Shown here piece by piece: positions 34,286 through 41,411 of a stretch of 64,000 nt of DNA. Location of the stretch: contig NZ_JAGPXY010000014.1 of NCBI RefSeq assembly GCF_018070325.1, forward strand, positions 1 to 64,000, read 5' to 3'. The notes under the pieces were generated by a model. The model had not been told where the DNA came from. It made no database searches and saw nothing but the letters and a program-made list of their open reading frames with translations. Each line of letters opens with the position of its first letter. Position 1 is the first letter of the stretch. A program made the translations under genes and the position numbers. This DNA comes from Micromonospora sp. H61. GTDB lineage: Bacteria; Actinomycetota; Actinomycetes; Mycobacteriales; Micromonosporaceae.

Positions 34286-34355
34286 CGATCTTGCACTTTC
34301 TGTCGTCCTTACGCCCTTTATGTCAGGGATGTCGGGACAGAAAATGCAAGATCGC
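34285..34355. repeat. 71-nt imperfect palindromic intergenic element
   Basis: GCGATCTTGCACTTTCTGTC (34285-34304) and GACAGAAAATGCAAGATCGC (34336-34355) are near-perfect inverted arms around a 31-nt centre. Elements starting GCGATCTTGCA are, to my recollection, dispersed in Micromonosporaceae genomes; here it also separates two convergent genes and may terminate transcription. Confidence 0.65.
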
Positions 34356-34372
34356 GGGAGCTGGGGGCGGGG

Positions 34373-34915
34373 TTAGTCCTTGATCTGGTACGTGGGGCGG
34401 ATTACCGCTCTCGCGAGGGTGTGGAACGTCAGGTTGAAGCCGACGTAGGCGGGGCTGGCGTCCGGAGTCAGGTCCAGGCGGTCGACGTCCAAGGCGTGCA
34501 CCGCGAAGACGTACCGGTGCGGGCGGTCGCCGGGCGGCGGAGCCGCCCCGCCGTAGCCCTGCTCGCCGTAGTCGTTGCGGACCGAGAACGCCCCGCCGAG
34601 GTCGGTGCCCGCCGCACCACCAGCCCCGGTGGGCAACTGGGTGACGTTGACCGGCACGTTCACCAGCACCCAGTGCCAGAAGCCGCTGCCCGTCGGCGCG
34701 TCCGGGTCGTAGCAGGTCACCGTGAAGCTCTTCGTCTCGGCGGGGAAATCCGACCAGGTCAGCTGCGGCGAGACGTTGTCACCCCCGGTGCTGCCATGCG
34801 CGTGCCGGGCGTCCATCGGCTCGCCGTTCTGCACGTCGTCGCTCATCAGCGTGAACGAGGGCACCGTCGGCAGCAGCTCGTACGGGTCCGGGGCGATCGG
34901 TCGTTCCAGGGTCAT
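34373..34915 (-). CDS. YbhB/YbcL-type PEBP protein
   Basis: 180 aa, the phosphatidylethanolamine-binding protein fold. Conserved blocks are FTLMSDDVQNG, NVSPQLTWSDFPAETKSFTV, CYDPDAPTGSGFWHWVLVN-type sequence and GYGGAAPPPGDRPHRYVFAV. These line the anion-binding pocket. Bacterial members are cytosolic proteins of unclear function, often described as Raf-kinase-inhibitor-like. The ATG start at 34915 gives a typical length. Confidence 0.92.
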   Translation of the reverse strand: MTLERPIAPDPYELLPTVPSFTLMSDDVQNGEPMDARHAHGSTGGDNVSPQLTWSDFPAETKSFTVTCYDPDAPTGSGFWHWVLVNVPVNVTQLPTGAGGAAGTDLGGAFSVRNDYGEQGYGGAAPPPGDRPHRYVFAVHALDVDRLDLTPDASPAYVGFNLTFHTLARAVIRPTYQIKD

Positions 34916-35058
34916 GGGGACGCGTCCTTCCGATGTGCGGAGATACCAGCCCCTTCTTACCCCGCCGCGGCCCTCCCGACGACCGGAAGCACGCGCTGAC
35001 CCAGTGTGGTTTCGCAGAGCTACGTTTGAGTTCGGGCAGCGTTCCGCAGGGGGACATC

Positions 35059-35214
35059 GTGGCCGGCATCTGGCGGGACTTCGTGGTGGCCGTCTTCACC
35101 GCGTTCCGCCGCCGGGACGAGCGAGCCATCGCCGACGAACGCCGACGCGGTGTCGAGCGACTGGCCGAGGAGACGATCCGCCGGGAGCGGCGGGCCACCG
35201 ACCCGCCGGAGTGA
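35059..35214 (+). CDS. small hypothetical protein
   Basis: 51 aa: a short hydrophobic start (GIWRDFVVAVFTAFRRRD) followed by a highly charged Arg/Glu helix. The GTG at 35059 follows AGGGGGA by 4-5 nt. I do not recognise a family; it could be a membrane-anchored small protein. It lies 51 nt upstream of LtrA on the same strand. Confidence 0.4.
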   Translation: MAGIWRDFVVAVFTAFRRRDERAIADERRRGVERLAEETIRRERRATDPPE

Positions 35215-35265
35215 CCGCGAAGCGGGGTGCCGGACCGCCTCGGTGCAACCGGTGAAGATGACCTG

Positions 35266-36468
35266 ATGGGGCGGACTTTTGGGGCACGACCGATGGCGAC
35301 CCCGGAGACTCATCGACCCATTCTGTTCGAGGTCTTCTTTGACCTGGTCTTCGTCTTCGGCCTGATCCGGGTCACCACGTTCATGAGCCAGCGGCCCGCG
35401 CCGGTGACCTTGATGCAGGGATTCCTCGTACTCCTGCTGCTCTGGATCTCCTGGCTGGTCTACTCCTGGCTGGGCAACCACGTCCGGATCGACGTCGGGC
35501 TGATCCGTGCCGGTGTCACCGTCGCGATGGCGGCCGTCTTCCTCGTCGCTCTCGTCATCCCCGACGCCTGGGGGACCGGACCAGGTACGACGGGGTCCCG
35601 GCTGATCCTGGTGCTGGCGTACATCGTGCTTCGAGTTGTCGATCTGGTTCTCTTCCGCTGGGTGGCAGCGGGCAACCGGCAGGTGCGCAGGACCATTCGC
35701 CTCTACACCCTCTCCACCGCGCTGTCCTGGATTCCGCTCGTCCTCGGCGCCGTGTTCGGCGGCACCGCACAGATCCTGCTCTGGGCGCTGGCCCTCACCA
35801 TCGACATGGGCGGCGGGGTGGTCTCCTCGATGCTGAGCGGTTGGCCCGTACGCAGCCCCGGCCACTTCGCCGAGCGGCACAGCCTCGTGGTGATCATTGC
35901 GCTCGGGGAGTCCCTGATCTCGGTCGCCGCCGGCATCGGGACTCAGCGGATCCGTGGACCCATCCTGCTGGCCGCGCTCCTCACCCTCTCCGTCACCGTG
36001 TGCCTGTACTGGCTCTACTCCGCGAGCGCGGCAACGTCCAGGCACGCGCTGACGACGGAGTCCGGGCTACGGCGCGCCCACGTCGGTGCGAATGCCTACA
36101 GCGTTGCCCACTTCCCGGTACTCGCCGGGACCATCTACGTGGCACTGGGAGTCGAGCAGGTGCTGGCCGGCCTGGCACATGAGGAGTCCCACGGCATCTC
36201 GGACTGGATGCCGACCGTCGCGTTGTTCGGCGGGACCGCCCTGTTCCTCGCGGGCCGGGCGACGTTCCTGAGTCTCAGCGTCCGGTGCGTGCGACCGGGG
36301 CAGCTCGTCGCTCCCGTCGTGGCGCTGCTGTTACTCCCCGTCGGCCGTCACCTGCCCGGCCTGGCCGCGCTCGGCCTGCTCACCGCGTTCCTCGCCGTGC
36401 TGCTCAGCTACGAGGCGTGGACCAGGCGATCGGCGACGAACGACCGGCCACAGAGTTCACCGGAGTGA
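35266..36468 (+). CDS. ltrA: low temperature requirement protein A family membrane protein
   Basis: 400 aa with about 11-12 transmembrane helices. The LtrA signatures are present: N-terminal ETHRPILFEVFFDLVFVFGL, the mid-protein HFAERHSLVVIIALGESLIS, and YSVAHFPVLAGTIYVALG. LtrA was named for growth of Listeria at low temperature; its molecular activity is unknown. ATG 35266 is chosen just before the conserved start, with a weak GAAG upstream; ATG 35293 is an alternative. Confidence 0.88.
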   Translation: MGRTFGARPMATPETHRPILFEVFFDLVFVFGLIRVTTFMSQRPAPVTLMQGFLVLLLLWISWLVYSWLGNHVRIDVGLIRAGVTVAMAAVFLVALVIPDAWGTGPGTTGSRLILVLAYIVLRVVDLVLFRWVAAGNRQVRRTIRLYTLSTALSWIPLVLGAVFGGTAQILLWALALTIDMGGGVVSSMLSGWPVRSPGHFAERHSLVVIIALGESLISVAAGIGTQRIRGPILLAALLTLSVTVCLYWLYSASAATSRHALTTESGLRRAHVGANAYSVAHFPVLAGTIYVALGVEQVLAGLAHEESHGISDWMPTVALFGGTALFLAGRATFLSLSVRCVRPGQLVAPVVALLLLPVGRHLPGLAALGLLTAFLAVLLSYEAWTRRSATNDRPQSSPE

Positions 36469-36477
36469 CCGGGCTGA

Positions 36478-36792
36478 TCAACGCGCCCATCCAACGAACC
36501 GCTCGAACAACTCGCCAGCGGGGACGGCAGGCAGCTCCGTGAGCACGACCGCGTGCAGGCTGCCCAGATACATGGACAGCCCGATCCGGTCCCGGCCATA
36601 CGCCTCGGACAGGCGTACTCGGGCCGGAGGGCAGGGCCATGGGGTGTCCTGCTCGCAGGTACGGCAGGTCCACTCGGGCCGTCGCGGGATGTGCTGGTCG
36701 GCGAGGCGGCTCGGCAAGACAGCGGCTGCCCGTTGACCCTGCGCCGCTCGGGCTTGCACGGCCGCCCTGGCGGTGGTGGGCACCTCACGCAT
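36478..36792 (-). CDS. small Cys-motif protein in XRE-regulator operon
   Basis: 104 aa, unrecognised. The N-terminal third is basic and alanine-rich. The centre has WTCRTCEQDTPWPCPPAR, a CxxC-x6-C pattern suggesting a zinc or redox site. The C-terminal part (RIGLSMYLGSLHAVVLTELP ... ELFERFVGWAR) looks helical. Its ATG overlaps the TGA of the upstream 58-aa gene (TGATG), indicating translational coupling. I recall similar proteins beside XRE regulators in Micromonosporaceae, sometimes loosely labelled flavin reductase, but nothing here supports an enzyme. Confidence 0.6.
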   Translation of the reverse strand: MREVPTTARAAVQARAAQGQRAAAVLPSRLADQHIPRRPEWTCRTCEQDTPWPCPPARVRLSEAYGRDRIGLSMYLGSLHAVVLTELPAVPAGELFERFVGWAR

Positions 36793-36968
36793 CACCGGCC
36801 AACGCCGCCGTTGCGATAGTCGGTGGATCGGCGGCGGGCTTGAGCCAGCAACCGGGCTCGGGCGGCTTCCTGCTCTGCCTGTTGAATCGCAGGACCGGTA
36901 GCACCCTGCGGTGCAGGAATCGCCAGTCGCCTGGCTCGCTGGCGAAGCAGGTTGAACGGCCACATCAT
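36792..36968 (-). CDS. small basic hypothetical protein
   Basis: 58 aa: MMWPFNLLRQRARRLAIPAP then a charged Ala/Arg/Gln helix. GGGAGGG 7 nt upstream of the ATG at 36968 decides this start over a longer frame. It is the first of two tightly coupled small genes downstream of the XRE regulator gene (144 nt gap). Function unknown; the N-terminal WPF plus basic helix could associate with membrane or nucleic acid. Confidence 0.55.
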   Translation of the reverse strand: MMWPFNLLRQRARRLAIPAPQGATGPAIQQAEQEAARARLLAQARRRSTDYRNGGVGR

Positions 36969-37112
36969 TGCGCTGCCCTCCCGTCTCAGGGGGCGGCGGC
37001 CATCGCCTCTAACCGGGCGACGCCGCACACCCACTGCAATCGTGAGAACACGCTAGGCAGCAACGACAGGCGCAAAGGGTACGCAGCGTACCCAGCGACA
37101 GGAGGTACCTCC

Positions 37113-38324
37113 CTACAGGTCTGGCACCGCGATCCGGCTCTCCAACTGGATCGCCTCGGCGCGGATGACCGCCGGTGCCTCCCGGGCCAACCGGCCTGCC
37201 AATTCCTGAGCCGCTGGTGAGTATCGGACCGTCTCGGGAGAGGTGGACTCCGCCAGGCCCAACAGGTGAAGCGTCGCCTCCCGCGCCCCTTCCAGGTCGG
37301 CAGAGCGGGCAAGCTCGACGTAGTGCCGGCCCCGCCGTTCGGTCGACGGGATCGACGCCGGGTCCAGCGAATGTGCTCGCCGTTGCGCCTCGTCAGGATC
37401 GCCCAGGTCGACTGCGCACATCACCGCGTACACGTCGACCAGGGGCCGCGACACTCGGGTGCGAAGGCCGACGAAGCCGCCCGGCAGGGCCTGCTCGACC
37501 ACCCGGCGAGCCGCATCCCAGTCGGACCAGGCGCCCTGATCACCGGTACGAGCCCGCGTCAACGCAGTACACAGATGCAGGTCGGCCAGCATCTCGGCCC
37601 ACTCATTGCCACCATCGGCGACTTGGGGCTCGATCAGACCGCGAGCCTCCTGTAACCGTTCCAACGCCTCATCGCCACGCCCGACCGCCCGCAGCAGGTG
37701 CGCCGCGTACCAGGTGGACTGGGCGATGGCTAGGGGGTCGTCGGCATCGAGGGCCGCAGCCATACCGCGGTCGACGGTCAGCCAACACAGCTCGCGGTCA
37801 CCGTGCCAGGCAAGGTAAGCCTGCGCGAGGTGATGGGCCTGGGCGAGCAGGGCGAGGCAGGCACGCCGTTCGTCGCCGGTGTGCAGCCGGGTAGCTCGCT
37901 GAGTGGCTGAGAGCAGCCCGGGGAGAATGACGCTCACCTCAGTGCGTTGGTGCCGGGAGGTGTGCCAGGTCTGCCACGCGGAGTCGACAGCGCCGCGCAG
38001 GTAGTCGGGGGATTCCGGCTCACCGGAGACGGTGATGTGCCAAGCGGTCAGCGCGCGGCGGACGTCGCCAATGGCAGGGTGACTGGGTCGGCCGTCCAGG
38101 GACAGGGTCACCTGCGGCCCGAACAGATCACCGAGATCGCGTACGCCGAGGTGCGGCGCGACCTGCTGGGCGGCTCGCAATGTCAGGCTCCGGCGCCCGT
38201 TCTCCACGAACTTGATGGTGGTCGGTGACAGTCCGGCAAGGCCGGCGAGTTGTTCGCGAGACAGGCCGGCGGCTCGACGAAGCCGCTCGACGCGCTGGCC
38301 AGGGGTGGGTTGCTGATCCGCCAT
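37113..38324 (-). CDS. XRE-family transcriptional regulator with helical repeat domain
   Basis: 403 aa. The N-terminal HTH is RVERLRRAAGLSREQLAGLA, GLSPTTIKFVENGRR (residues about 9-55). After a linker, residues about 110-400 are an array of helix pairs (AQAHHLAQAYLAWHGDRELC, STWYAAHLLRAVGRGDEALE, AQRRAHSLDPASIPSTERRG) like the TPR-type sensor domains of Streptomyces quorum-type or sporulation regulators. A ligand or peptide probably binds the repeat domain. GAGG lies 6 nt upstream of ATG 38324. It likely controls itself and the two small genes downstream. Confidence 0.8.
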   Translation of the reverse strand: MADQQPTPGQRVERLRRAAGLSREQLAGLAGLSPTTIKFVENGRRSLTLRAAQQVAPHLGVRDLGDLFGPQVTLSLDGRPSHPAIGDVRRALTAWHITVSGEPESPDYLRGAVDSAWQTWHTSRHQRTEVSVILPGLLSATQRATRLHTGDERRACLALLAQAHHLAQAYLAWHGDRELCWLTVDRGMAAALDADDPLAIAQSTWYAAHLLRAVGRGDEALERLQEARGLIEPQVADGGNEWAEMLADLHLCTALTRARTGDQGAWSDWDAARRVVEQALPGGFVGLRTRVSRPLVDVYAVMCAVDLGDPDEAQRRAHSLDPASIPSTERRGRHYVELARSADLEGAREATLHLLGLAESTSPETVRYSPAAQELAGRLAREAPAVIRAEAIQLESRIAVPDL

Positions 38325-38567
38325 GAGGCACCTCGCCGTATTGGGTACATCGCGTATCCCGACCGTACGCCCCGATGAGGCGCCCGTCGATGCTGATCGA
38401 CGCGCCGCTTGCCGAGCGCCTCGGCTTCCGATGCAACTCCTCTGCCGGCGAACCCGGCGCCTCACAGCGACCGAGCCTCGACTTAGATGATCATGTGGGT
38501 TCAGTAATGTCGAGGCATACCAAGCCTGAGACACCCTGACTTTCAGGAGGTCGAATGGGTCTAGCAA

Positions 38568-38622
38568 GCGGAGGGTATGAGATTCGAACCCACGGAGGCA
38601 TCGCTGCCTTACCGGTTCTTAA
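38568..38622 (-). pseudogene. degenerate 3' half of a tRNA-Ser (candidate attachment-site remnant)
   Basis: The plus-strand sequence starting GCGGAGGGTATGAGATTCGA matches the 3' half of the intact tRNA-Ser(TGA) at 41164-41250 in the same orientation, from the discriminator through the T-arm and variable arm to the anticodon stem. There are about 8 mismatches in about 53 nt. No 5' half exists here. Such 3' tRNA copies mark the far end of elements integrated into tRNA genes. The remaining 38325-38567 and 38623-38890 DNA shows no gene or integrase remnant I can support. Confidence 0.65.
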
Positions 38623-38890
38623 GGCCGACCGTCGCAACCCCGCGACCTGCTTAAACGCGGACCCGCAGGCAGCCCATTGCCCAGCACTTACCGCAGCCGA
38701 TGATCCGGATTGCTGCTCAAGGTCGACGCGTCCCGCATCGACGGCCAGGACGACCAGCGCGGAAACGCATAGAGGTGCCTGACGGTCGCAGAGAAGGCGG
38801 GTGACTGCGAACGGGTGATGCGAACGGCCGACCCAAGGTCGACCCTTCGCGTCGCCTCAATACTCTGCGTCTTTCTTAGCAAGTCAGCAT

Positions 38891-39952
38891 TCAGGCGGCT
38901 ATCGGTGCGAGATGGCGACCCACCGCCTCATTGAGTTCAGGGTCGGCCAGACGCAATGCCCCGTCGAATCGATGCTGAAGGTTGCTCACGAGCCGAGCGA
39001 TTGTGTTGCCACAACCGCCCTGCTCCAAGTAGATGCGCATCCAGACATCACCAATATCGAACCGCAGCCGATGCCCTACGTGAAGATCTACCGCCTCCAC
39101 CTCGGCCACGCCTTGAGAGGTGATCTCAGGCATACCCCATAGCCGAAAGGGTGCGCGTGACGAGAAAAGGGTTTCAAGAAAGCTTGGAAGATCCGGGATC
39201 GGTTTACTGAAGTGAATTACCACCGGGCCACCGGCCACGTTCCCGCCACCCTCTTCAGCGCCCGATGACTGCCAAGATAGCGCCTTTTGCTCGCACATTT
39301 CGACCAGTCGGCTGTACCGGTCAACTACTGTACTTACAAACAATGAATGCAGTTCGAAGGAGTCGCCGGATACAGCGAACTTACCCATCCGGTTAACAGC
39401 CTCTCGCACCACTCCGAAGTCTGCATCAGCCACGCTCGTCTCGACGCCATCAAACGACACGGCGGACCTAAATTCACTGCTACTTGATATGAAATCAAGA
39501 AGAGCTTCGGCATTGCGCCCGGAAAGCTGCACTCTAAGGTCTTCGGTATCGGCACCGACGCCCCCGAGTAGCGCCCTGCCTCGGAAGTCGGTCCGAACCC
39601 GCCGCGCCCGAGCTCCCGGCCAGATATGCCGAAGATGTTCGGAGGGTAGCCACATCCAGTCCAAATCGCGTCGGCTTCCGACCCAAGAATTCAATGTGGA
39701 AGAAGCCCGATCCGTCCTCATATCTGTGTGAAAGCTCCAGAAACGAGGATTCAACTGGTCTACCCAAAAGGTCCCGTGTTCGGTACTTACGCGAAAGATG
39801 TAAGCATCATCGGTAGCTTCGACGTCGCGTGAACCAGCAAGATCTTCCAGGTAAGCGCTCGGCTCATCCGTGTGAGCTTCAAGCACGAACGTCTTGGTCG
39901 GCGAGCCAGGGTTGAGAGTCAATGCGTTAGCCATGTCAGCCCGTACGCTCAC
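38891..39952 (-). CDS. unknown protein, partner of PD-(D/E)XK-like gene
   Basis: 353 aa, soluble, unrecognised. Visible features are an acidic N-terminal region (FVLEAHTDEPSAYLEDLAGS), aromatic-rich segments (YIFRVSTEHGTFWVDQLNPR, FWSFHTDMRTDRA), a central helical part (VDRYSRLVEMCEQKALSW), a Gly/Glu-rich break (GAEEGGGN), and a C-terminal half with strands (VVIHFSKPIPDLPSFLETLF, VDLHVGHRLRFDIGDVWMRI). The GTG at 39952 overlaps the stop of the upstream gene (GTGA) and has GGAGGGGGG upstream, so it is translated with it. It is probably the second component of a two-gene system. Confidence 0.7.
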   Translation of the reverse strand: MSVRADMANALTLNPGSPTKTFVLEAHTDEPSAYLEDLAGSRDVEATDDAYIFRVSTEHGTFWVDQLNPRFWSFHTDMRTDRASSTLNSWVGSRRDLDWMWLPSEHLRHIWPGARARRVRTDFRGRALLGGVGADTEDLRVQLSGRNAEALLDFISSSSEFRSAVSFDGVETSVADADFGVVREAVNRMGKFAVSGDSFELHSLFVSTVVDRYSRLVEMCEQKALSWQSSGAEEGGGNVAGGPVVIHFSKPIPDLPSFLETLFSSRAPFRLWGMPEITSQGVAEVEAVDLHVGHRLRFDIGDVWMRIYLEQGGCGNTIARLVSNLQHRFDGALRLADPELNEAVGRHLAPIAA

Positions 39953-40920
39953 GACCGACCCCCCTCCTCGTCAGACACCGTGTCGATGTCCTCAGCGTCA
40001 TTATCCATAGTGACCAACTCGCTGAGCAGGTCCATTTGGTCAGGATTTGGAACGACCCTCCGCCGCCTTGATGCGCCCTGGCCCGTCCTAGCTAGCGCCT
40101 GATATGCCTGGGTTCGGCCACGGGGATCGTGATCTTCAGGAGTCCTCAAGAACCGGATCAAGCCCTCGGGGCGAACGTTCGCCGGGGGATCGAACGCGAA
40201 CCTATCGGGAGCAGCTTCGACGATCTTCACGATCGCAGCTTTGACTGCCGATTTTAGCCTGTTCTGAGCAGCATGACCATAAAGTCCGTAATGAGGCGCG
40301 ACTCGCTCCGTCAGCCCCGTCAGGGTGAGAAAGGGAGTCCGGTTCGCCAAGGCGGCCACCATCGCAGGCCGCACGTGCCGTTCCACGGCGTCAGAAGGGG
40401 ACTCTGGGTCGAAGGCGATGATCCTCGGCGGCGGGGCTTTCAGTGTTACGCCCTCCTGAAGCGCGGCTCGAAGGCGCTCCGACGCGTAGTCAGCGTCGTG
40501 GAGCTCGATACGACGATCACCGACCCCGAGCACCGGGAACAGAAAGCCGATGGTCTTCAGGCCAAGACGGATCCGCTCGGCGTTCTCATCAAGGCACAGG
40601 TACAGGGTCTCAATCGTCGGCGTAGTCCTGTGACGAAGGTCCACGTAGGCGGCCTGCACGGCATTGGCAGCTGGCATCGCAGCGTAGGCCCGCGCCTGGT
40701 CTTCCTCAACGTTTGCACCGGACTTCGACTCGCACTGCACCAGATGGTTCGTCGCCTCGTGGAAGAGCAACACGTCAATCACGGCTTTTCCGGCAGGACC
40801 AACCGCCGGCACCTCTAGACCGACCACCCTGAAACCGGCTCCTGCCAAGAGCGAAGGGTTGACGTCGCCCGCGGTGACCAGCCCCAGGAGCGCGTTGACC
40901 GGTTGGAGCCGTGCCTCCAC
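39949..40920 (-). CDS. predicted PD-(D/E)XK nuclease-like protein
   Basis: 323 aa. Residues 45-75 show a PD-(D/E)XK-like core: strand KAVIDVLLF with Asp49, turn HEATNH, strand LVQCESKSG with Glu64-Ser-Lys66, then a helix (EEDQARAYAAM), as in restriction-endonuclease-fold enzymes. The rest (LTGLTERVAPHYGLYGHAAQ, LKSAVKAAIVKIVEAAPDRF) is helical; the C-terminus is acidic. GTG 40920 has GAGAGGGGG 8 nt upstream, which decides against ATG 40953. It is first in a coupled two-gene unit between tRNA-Ser and its remnant. The nuclease activity is inference. Confidence 0.65.
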   Translation of the reverse strand: MEARLQPVNALLGLVTAGDVNPSLLAGAGFRVVGLEVPAVGPAGKAVIDVLLFHEATNHLVQCESKSGANVEEDQARAYAAMPAANAVQAAYVDLRHRTTPTIETLYLCLDENAERIRLGLKTIGFLFPVLGVGDRRIELHDADYASERLRAALQEGVTLKAPPPRIIAFDPESPSDAVERHVRPAMVAALANRTPFLTLTGLTERVAPHYGLYGHAAQNRLKSAVKAAIVKIVEAAPDRFAFDPPANVRPEGLIRFLRTPEDHDPRGRTQAYQALARTGQGASRRRRVVPNPDQMDLLSELVTMDNDAEDIDTVSDEEGGRS

Positions 40921-41109
40921 GCTGAAACCCCCTCTCGCCGCTCCGCCGACCATATCGCCGGACGCGAGCTAGGGCTGCTTCCGCCACGTCTAGTTCTAAT
41001 GGGCCGGTTGGACGTCGCTCCCGGCAACTTTGCCGCTGATTTGCCGCGACCAGTGAAACGCGACCGCCCCGGACGAGACGAAGTGATAATGATTCACTAT
41101 CGATTGGCA

Positions 41110-41145
41110 CGTCCCATGATCGGTGTTCGCGCTGGTCATGGGACG
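41110..41145 (-). terminator. stem-loop downstream of tRNA-Ser(TGA)
   Basis: CGTCCCATGA and TCATGGGACG form a perfect 10-bp stem with a 16-nt loop, 19 nt past the tRNA 3' end. There is no U-tract. It also lies upstream of the cassette's first gene; the 40921-41109 stretch contains no gene I can support and should hold the cassette promoter. Confidence 0.5.
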
Positions 41146-41163
41146 CTTTGCTGTGTAGAGGGG

Positions 41164-41250
41164 CGGAGGGTGTGGGATTCGAACCCACGAAGACATCGCT
41201 GCCTTACCGGTTTTCAAGACCAGCGCCATCGGCCACTAGGCGAACCCTCC
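41164..41250 (-). tRNA. tRNA-Ser(TGA)
   Basis: 87 nt without encoded CCA. The acceptor GGAGGGT pairs with ACCCTCC; the anticodon stem-loop CTGGT-CTTGAAA-ACCGG gives TGA; a long variable arm (GTAAGGCAGCGATGTCTTC) and T-loop GGTTCGAATCC follow. Its 3' end adjoins the accessory cassette. Confidence 0.95.
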
Positions 41251-41411
41251 TGGGCCGCCACCCGTGGGCGTACGGCCACGCATAGTCTGCCACGGCTCGC
41301 TCCGGGCGGCCCGGCGTCCCTCCCCGGTGCGCCGGCCAGCCGGTCTGCTGCGTCCACTGTGGGCTGGACGGTGCGCCTGCGACACCCGGGAAGATCGGGA
41401 AGACTGGGCCC

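Larger units (their letters stand above)
38568..41163. mobile_element. putative tRNA-Ser-associated accessory cassette
   Basis: The segment is bounded by a degenerate tRNA-Ser 3' fragment and by the 3' end of the intact tRNA-Ser(TGA) gene. It contains only two overlapping genes and has visibly lower GC (64 of 120 bases at 39241-39360, versus 42 of 60 at 42001-42060). No integrase, excisionase or transposase was found, so if it was mobile it relied on functions elsewhere or is a remnant. Confidence 0.45.

Noticed and set aside
34226..34290. CCCCGG repeat considered as a regulatory or coding repeat.
   Set aside because: It lies after a stop codon in no plausible reading frame; it is a simple microsatellite.
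38555..38782. 75-codon plus-strand frame running through the tRNA-Ser remnant.
   Set aside because: Its start covers non-coding tRNA sequence, and the protein has no recognisable features.
40996..41229. 77-codon minus-strand frame overlapping tRNA-Ser(TGA), possibly an integrase tail.
   Set aside because: It reads through the tRNA gene and shows no tyrosine-recombinase motif, so it cannot support an integrase call.
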